Source: Byssochlamys sp. IMV 00236 (taxonomy: Eukaryota; Ascomycota; Eurotiomycetes; Eurotiales; Thermoascaceae). From it: 64,000 nucleotides of DNA. Each line of letters starts with the position of its first letter. Position 1 is the stretch's first letter. A program made the translations under genes and the position numbers. The stretch is from positions 124,001 through 188,000 of the forward strand of contig MSJH02000809.1 in NCBI GenBank assembly GCA_001931875.2, in the 5' to 3' direction. Positions 58,087-64,000 of this stretch are shown piece by piece. The notes under the pieces were generated by a model that did no database searches, was not told where the DNA came from, and saw only the letters and a list, made by a program, of their open reading frames with translations.

Positions 58087-59937
58087 TCACCTTCGGAGGG
58101 ACCAGTCATAATCTTCGTCCAGGATATCTTCAATCGTAACAGAATCCTCCACAATAGCTTGGGTTTCAGAATCGGGCATTTCCGCAGGTTGCTGACCGTT
58201 GTTTTGGGGAGCGTTGTCGACCGTGTTAGCAGAGGGCTCGGAAGGAACACGTGCTCCCTCTGAGAATTCAAACTCCGTTTCCCAATCGGCTATGCTGACG
58301 TCTCCAGAGAGAAGAAACTTGCCGAACAGGAGCACTCCGTGAAAGGTCTCTTTGCCAGTAGGAACGATATTTGATGGCGGTAGGAGGAACCCATAACTGC
58401 CCTTATCTCGTAGTTTGATCTGATACGAGTAGCGCGCATGAAGCTGATGATAGAACCAATCCAACGCACTTCCTCCAGCGGTATCGACGGAAGGGTTCAT
58501 TGTTTCCGAGTGTTTCCACTGGCCAGATACAACGTTCCCCTCACAGGCGGACGTGACCTCGTACGTCTCACGGTTGGTAAGACGGATCGCCTTTGCAATA
58601 CCCATAGCCAATTCCTCTAAGTTCTCCAGAGTCGGCGGGACGGACGAGCATGAATAGGCATAAGGATAAAGAATCTGCTGTGAGTAGGAATGCAGATCGA
58701 GGAAACCGGTCATCTCGAAATTGTTGTTCTCGGTCTCATTTCTAGCCCATTCAGCAAAACTTTGGGACTCTACGGCTTCGAATGGGCCATCGCCGGCATA
58801 GAGCTCGGAGCAGGGGTTTGAACGTGTCGCGTCTCCGTTCCATTCAAAGTCCCAGGCACGATCGAGGTCAATTCCGCGACAAAAGTGCAGACTGGTTTGC
58901 TGCCTGTTCTTCCGCCAGAGTCGATCCGCCTCCCAAGTGTAGACATATCCGTCCGGATTCAATGTTGGCACGAAAACCCAGTCGAACTCCTCGAGCAATT
59001 TCGTAATGCGTTTGGATTTGCCGTAGCCAGTGATTAGCCTGTAGGCCACATATGTGACGGTCGAAGTACTGATCCATTCACGGGCATGCGTGCCACCGGT
59101 AACCACAATCATCTTTCGCCTCTCTGAGTCACCTTCGGGCGTGCTTGGACGCACACCAAGCCGCAGGGCTGGAATATCGCGACCTTCATACGACGTTCCG
59201 ACACTGATCATCCGGACATGTGTGGTAAACATTGACGCCATGAGTCGCATCCATGGAACGATGACAGACAGCGGCTGGTAATCGCGGAAGAACAGATCTG
59301 AAATCTCGGGTGATTGTTGCATGGAGGGGCTAAAGACTGGCTGGTCACCCAGACTGGTGCGTCGTGAGGACGGATAGGAGTTGTAAATCATCTCCGCAAG
59401 GTCTTCAATCAACAACGTGTGAGCCTTTTGCAATGACTTCGGCAGAAGACCCAGCAATGGAGGGATCTGAACAGGGAGGAATTGTCAGTCCAAAGGCCCT
59501 TCTGAGAGTCGCATCTCACTAACCATTTCTTGCGCGAGTCGGATATCCACAAACTCATCCGTGGCCACCCACACATCCAGAAAGAGGATATTGGTAGCTT
59601 CCGCCAGTGCTTCTGCCTCTCGCGGACTACTGATCTGGAAACGAAGAACGACATCGCTTCCATACCGCGCGAGCGTCTTGGCCGGCGGAGCATGGCCGTA
59701 GGTCAGGTCTTTCGAGGATACAATCCTCGAGTGTTTCCGCGGGATCCCCCATATCGTCTCGATGACTGCATCTCGCACGCGAGTCCAGGGTCGCCGGCGA
59801 TCCTGAGACTGCGCAAGCAATTGTACCGGTTCGAGAGGAGGGGGAGGCGTGATGCTGGAGCCGGCGGGCACGGCAGGCACCAGAACGGCAAGCAGCAGCG
59901 CGCAGAGGAAGAGGAGAAGACAATGAAGCGTATGCAT
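58087..59937 (-). CDS. ecm14: Secreted pseudo-carboxypeptidase Ecm14 (M14 family)
   Basis: Exons 59524-59937 and 58087-59466 (57-base intron, GTTAGT...TTCAG) give 597 residues. The first 25 residues are a signal peptide ([20 protein letters not shown]). A propeptide-like region runs to about 175, followed by the M14 fold. Zinc ligands are present: H265 and E268 in GGTHAREW and H397 in DLHSYSQ. The general-base glutamate is replaced by lysine: K489 in [13 protein letters not shown], where active enzymes have ELRD. This matches the known Ecm14 class, which binds zinc but lacks peptidase activity and is linked to cell-wall biology in yeast. A disordered acidic C-terminal tail of about 70 residues follows. 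It is divergent from the Sec7 gene. Confidence 0.93.
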
Positions 59938-61858
59938 CTTGTGCTCTCACGGCATCGTCCCGCGGGATGCGGATACGAGGGTCTGTCAGCAGCTGGGGGA
60001 GGTTGATACCTAGTTACCGACTCACAGATTCATCACGTCGGAAGCCAAGAGGATCCGATGACGATAAGACCAAGGGATGCGCACAAAACCCACGGCGGGC
60101 CCTGGAACCACGACGGGTTCCAGCCTAAATGCTCTGGCGACGCGGCTCGACCAGGAAATCTCCAGCTTTCAGTCGGCCAGTTCGATCCACTGCGACCTGT
60201 CGTGGGCCTGTGGCGCCTTCGAGATCTTCTAGGCGTTGTGGTAGTGCGAGGTCTCGAGCAGACAGCGTCCAACGGTTCCAACCAGGCAGAACTATTTTCG
60301 ATTCTAGGGCTCATCAGGTCTAGATACCTAGTCTACCTAATAATTACTACTCCGTATTATGTTGTGTCGCAGCTAACAGCTTCTCAGCAGTCTGTCCATG
60401 GCTCCATGCTACGAGTATCCGTCCCTTGACCTCCATTACCATGCGTGGCTGGGCTGGGCTGGGCTGAGCTTGAGGATGTTTCTTGCGATTTGTGTGAAAT
60501 CCAAAGGATAACGGGACAATTGACTCGACAGTGTTTCATCGCAGAATAACCCTTGCGTTCAGTCGCCACCGTACGGGGGCTTTCCGGATAAATCTCGACC
60601 GCCAGTCATTATGGTTTCTATCCAGGCGTCGTCCTGCCATAATAATTCTCCGACTGTTATGCAGCCCAAAGGACCCGGGGCGCTTCCTCCAATGGTTACC
60701 AGGAAGGGACCATCAAGCGCAATTGGAGACTTTCGATTTTCTCCTGGTTCTTTCTGCGCTGCAGCACTTTGTTGCGATCTGTTTCACTGTGAAGATGGAG
60801 TCTGTATACAGTCTGGCTCTTCATGTCTGTGACAATCGATCAGCACTATTATTGCTGCGTATCAATCGTAGTACTTAGGGAGCATCTAGTAATTAATAGA
60901 TAATTAATAGCTTGCAAAAACGCTCTGCCGCTTGGTCTGCCAGCGATCGGCGTCCATGGTTCAGGGATGGACGAAAGCCGTGCCGACGTAAGAAAGGCAT
61001 CGAGTAAGGATCGTTACCTGCCAGCGTAACCCACACTAACTCGATTCTTCCACGCTCGCGATGGGCATTATTTGTCCATTATTATTATATATTATTATTT
61101 GCTCCATCATCGATGAGCTCAATAATAGACTACCATAAATAATAACCCGGGCACGTGGTGGAACACCGTTGGGAACTAAAGTGACTCTAGACGCTCTTCG
61201 CCTTTTGCTGTCCCGCTCGCGCTCAACACAGTTAAGCTGCTGCTTGCTTGGCGTCGTCGTACGCTGGCTGGGCTCGACCATCCCCCTCAAATCCCCCCCC
61301 AGAGAACACTGTGGACAGCTCTCCCTGTCAGCTTGTTTCTCCCTCTCGACGTCAGCTGTGTTTCCTCCTCAGCCCTATCACCGCCGCCCGTCAATTGTCG
61401 CTGCGTCTGGCGGTCCCCTTGTCCGGCCTGGTCCCGCGGGGTTTCCTTCCAATGATCCATCAGTGACCGGTCTGCGATGTAAGAGTCGCTTTGTCTGCGT
61501 CGCTCGCTTCTCTGCACAAACCCCATTTCCATCGCGGTGATTTGTTTTCATCGTGCTGCCCTGCTGCGAAGCCCTAGAAGAGCCGTTACGTGTGTGGAGT
61601 GTCTCGACTCCAGAAGAAGTGAAACCGCATAGCACCGCAGCTCATCGCGGGTCCCCAAGTCCAAACAGTCTGTTCGCGATGCCATCTTGGTGAGAGTGAT
61701 ACGACCAGCGTTCAAGTCATTACAATTCGGGTCAAAAGGACTATCTGGCAACAAATACAATCTACGCTTGGACAAGCACTGAGGCGAGGAATCCATGGGA
61801 CTATCGTCCATTCAGGGGAGGAGGAGTGCATAATTCCGCCAGACTCCCGCTGTGAATC
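59938..61858. promoter_or_regulatory. Divergent intergenic region of ecm14 and the Sec7 gene
   Basis: About 1.9 kb separates the two divergent ATGs. It includes a short GGGCT repeat at about 60448-60470. The right end is pyrimidine-rich and may be a long 5' UTR of the Sec7 gene. No gene or specific site was recognised. Confidence 0.4.
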
Positions 61859-64000
61859 ATGTATTGGAAGGCCCTCCGGTTAGGTGCTGATGCCAACGAC
61901 TCCAAACGGCTAAGCACCTTCAACCAGAGCGCCCAGTCTCGCCATAGTGAACATATACCACGTCCCAACCTATCCACATCCGAGCTGCCACCTAGGCGCT
62001 CAGAATCGACTCCCCGCATCCCCCAGGAAAGTGAGGACAATGAAGTGCGGCCAGTGACCCCTCAGAATGGTCAAGATGCAGTGGATGGTGAAAAAGTGCC
62101 TTTGTCCCCCTCTGCGGCGCAGGCGCAGACGCCGCGAAGGAACCGCTTCAGCCTGATGAGGTTCCGTCATGCATCTGATCCACAACTGTCCTCTTCTTAT
62201 ACTCGGGCAGGCGAAGATGTGCCTCCAGTGCCTCCCATGCCACGTAAGTTTTTTTTTTTTGAAGATCAACGACTATCCAGGAAATTCCCCGCAGCTCTGG
62301 GAGACTGACTGCTGACGATTTGCCGCCGAACGACATAGCTCCTACGATTATTACGACAGCTCCTACGAACCATACCATTGAACAACCGACGAAGCGGAAA
62401 AACAAGATCAAACTGCTCCCTCGATCCAAGAAAGCTTCTTTGGAGGACCTGACTCTTAAGGCAAGCGAGGGGAACCTTGACCGCAATGCTAGGCCAGCCA
62501 ATTCGGGGAGAGGATCGACGGACTCTCAGATAGGTAATTCAGGTCTTGGGACATCCAGCACTAACGGAGAAGAACCCGGTCGATTGTCAATTACGTCTCT
62601 GCGGAGTGGAGGAGGTCGTGGTCACACCACTGATTCTAATCGTTCTTCGACAATCCAGGATCCAAGGTTCTCCGAGTCCTCGCAGTCAGAGGCAAGCTCT
62701 GGGGAGCCTAAGATCTATCGCTCTAGCTCACGGAATGATGATCAGAATACATCTGCTGCTAGCAAATTATTCCGTCTGCCGCGCATGAAGAAGTCTCGTG
62801 GTCCCCTCTTTCCTCTACCGATGAAGATGAACCCTACAGATTCACCCCAGCAGCGGCCTGGCAATGGATCGGACAACGGCAAGCCAACTTCCAAAAAGAA
62901 AGACTCTGCAGACATTGTTCAAAAAGGCGTCGGTTCGATTCCTCCCCCTGAGGACCAAATTACGCCTCTCCCTTCTCCCAGCCACTCAACTGTAGGGTTA
63001 TCATCCCCGCGATCTGGGGCACCGCCTCTATTAAGGAACGACTCTACGACCTCTGCACGCTCTGCACAATCTGCATCGTCATTGAAAGGCCAGAATGGCC
63101 GCCCCCGTCGGGGTAGATCGTCTACGCTGGGCTCCGTAGTAGACGAACAACGTCAGCCACCGACCAATCTCCCCTCATCAGGTCGAAATTCAACGTCCAC
63201 AAGTGGCCGGAAAAGCTTTGGGGATCTATTCAACTTGTCTCAGCGTCTGAGGCAGAATTCAGAACCTCCTCTTCCTAACAACAGCTCGCCCGCCACTCCC
63301 ATATCATATTCCAAACCGGGATCATTCTGCTTTACACGCGATGTCGTCAACTGTCCAGAACGGGAAGAAGGCGATACACCTGCTACATACCTCTCTCGGC
63401 TGGAGGAAGCAGTGCGTAGAGGTGCGATAGCTGGTATTCTATCGCAGTCCAGTGACGACTTCTACAAGACCGCGTTGCGCCGATACATGCGAAGCTTTGC
63501 ATTTTTTGGTGATCCGATCGACATGGCTTTGCGTAAGCTTCTGATGGAGGTGGAATTGCCGAAGGAAACACAACAGATCGATAGAGTGCTCCAGGGATTT
63601 GCCGATAGATATCATGAGTGCAACCCGGGCATATTCGCATCAACAGGTATGCCCGTTAGCCTCTTATCATGGGGACCAGATTGACTAATCATATCGCTTA
63701 CAGATCAAGCCTACTTCATTGCGTTTTCGATTCTGATACTGCACACAGATGTGTTCAACAAAAATAACAAACGCAAGATGCAGAAGCACGATTACGTCAA
63801 GAATACTCGTGGTGAAGGTGTAGCGGATGAGATCTTGGAATGTTTCTATGATAATATTGCCTATACACCTTTCATTCATGTCGAGGATGAACTCAATCTC
63901 AACGGACGTCATCTAAATAAGCCTCGGAGGGGTTTGCTGAAGACCGCCAGTACGGATCACCTGTCGCGTGTCTCCAGCCAGCCCGTGGATCCATATGCCC
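61859..64000 (+). CDS. Sec7-domain ARF guanine-nucleotide exchange factor (Syt1-like), partial
   Basis: Exchange factor that activates ARF-family GTPases at Golgi or plasma membranes; the 3' part lies beyond the window. Exons 61859-62243, 62339-63646 and 63704 to the edge, with GT-AG introns of 95 and 57 bases. The first roughly 440 residues are Ser/Pro/Arg-rich and disordered. The Sec7 domain begins near residue 475 (TPATYLSRLEEAVRRGAIAG) and includes the glutamate finger region (LPKETQQIDRVLQGFADRY) and the conserved DQAYFIAFSILILHTDVFN. The second intron falls between these two, and splicing restores NPGIFASTDQAYF. The Gly usually found in LPGE is Lys here (LPKE), while the catalytic Glu is kept. 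Domain order fits yeast Syt1/Yel1-type proteins, which have a PH-like domain after Sec7. The start at 61859 is tentative because a further 5' exon is possible. Confidence 0.85.

Overview
The window is nuclear DNA of a filamentous ascomycete, most likely an Aspergillus or Penicillium relative (Eurotiales). The protein-coding genes carry short spliceosomal introns of about 50-110 bases with GT-AG ends and TAAC/TGAC-like branch sites. The recognisable housekeeping genes (BimA/Cdc27, NudE, Doa10, Snd2, acetyl-CoA carboxylase, sedlin, Ecm14, a Syt1-type Sec7 protein) read like their Aspergillus counterparts. I see no rRNA, convincing tRNA or CRISPR array. A run of 20 N at 21244-21263 marks an assembly gap.

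Layout. 1-20.8 kb is a compact, mostly housekeeping block: bimA (APC3, minus, cut by the left edge), snd2/TMEM208 (plus), a 1268-residue protein built on a recurring YGxP repeat (minus), the Doa10 ER ubiquitin ligase (plus), a GST-like protein (plus), and a 1282-residue protein that joins a HeLo-like N-terminus, a kinase-like domain without catalytic residues, and a trypsin-like protease domain (plus). 20.8-29.6 kb is an accessory island with long AT-rich spacers. It holds a kelch propeller protein and a convergent Zn2Cys6 regulator, a small kinase-like protein, and a possible PD-(D/E)XK nuclease-fold protein. 29.6-36.8 kb is accA. 36.8-41.5 kb is a long gene-poor stretch with a complete 379-bp inverted-repeat element (MITE) flanked by TA.

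41.5-46.9 kb returns to conserved genes: nudE, a FAR1-type zinc-finger/isochorismatase-hydrolase fusion, and sedlin. 47.5-51.1 kb is decayed: an HNH-nuclease pseudogene with an in-frame stop, and fragments of other genes. 51.2-58 kb holds accessory genes: a phytanoyl-CoA-dioxygenase-like enzyme, a SAT4-type seven-helix membrane protein, and a BTB protein with an apparent one-base frameshift. 58-64 kb has ecm14 (a pseudo-carboxypeptidase) and the start of a Sec7 ARF-GEF running off the right edge.

Functional links are loose, as usual in fungi. Snd2 and Doa10 both act at the ER membrane (insertion and quality control). Sedlin and the Sec7 protein are both trafficking factors. BimA and NudE are mitotic/nuclear-positioning factors. 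The best candidate for an undescribed system is the HeLo-like/pseudokinase/protease protein at 16.9-20.8 kb, which combines parts known separately from cell-death execution (MLKL-like) and proteolytic signalling. Second is the YGxP repeat protein at 4.6-8.6 kb.
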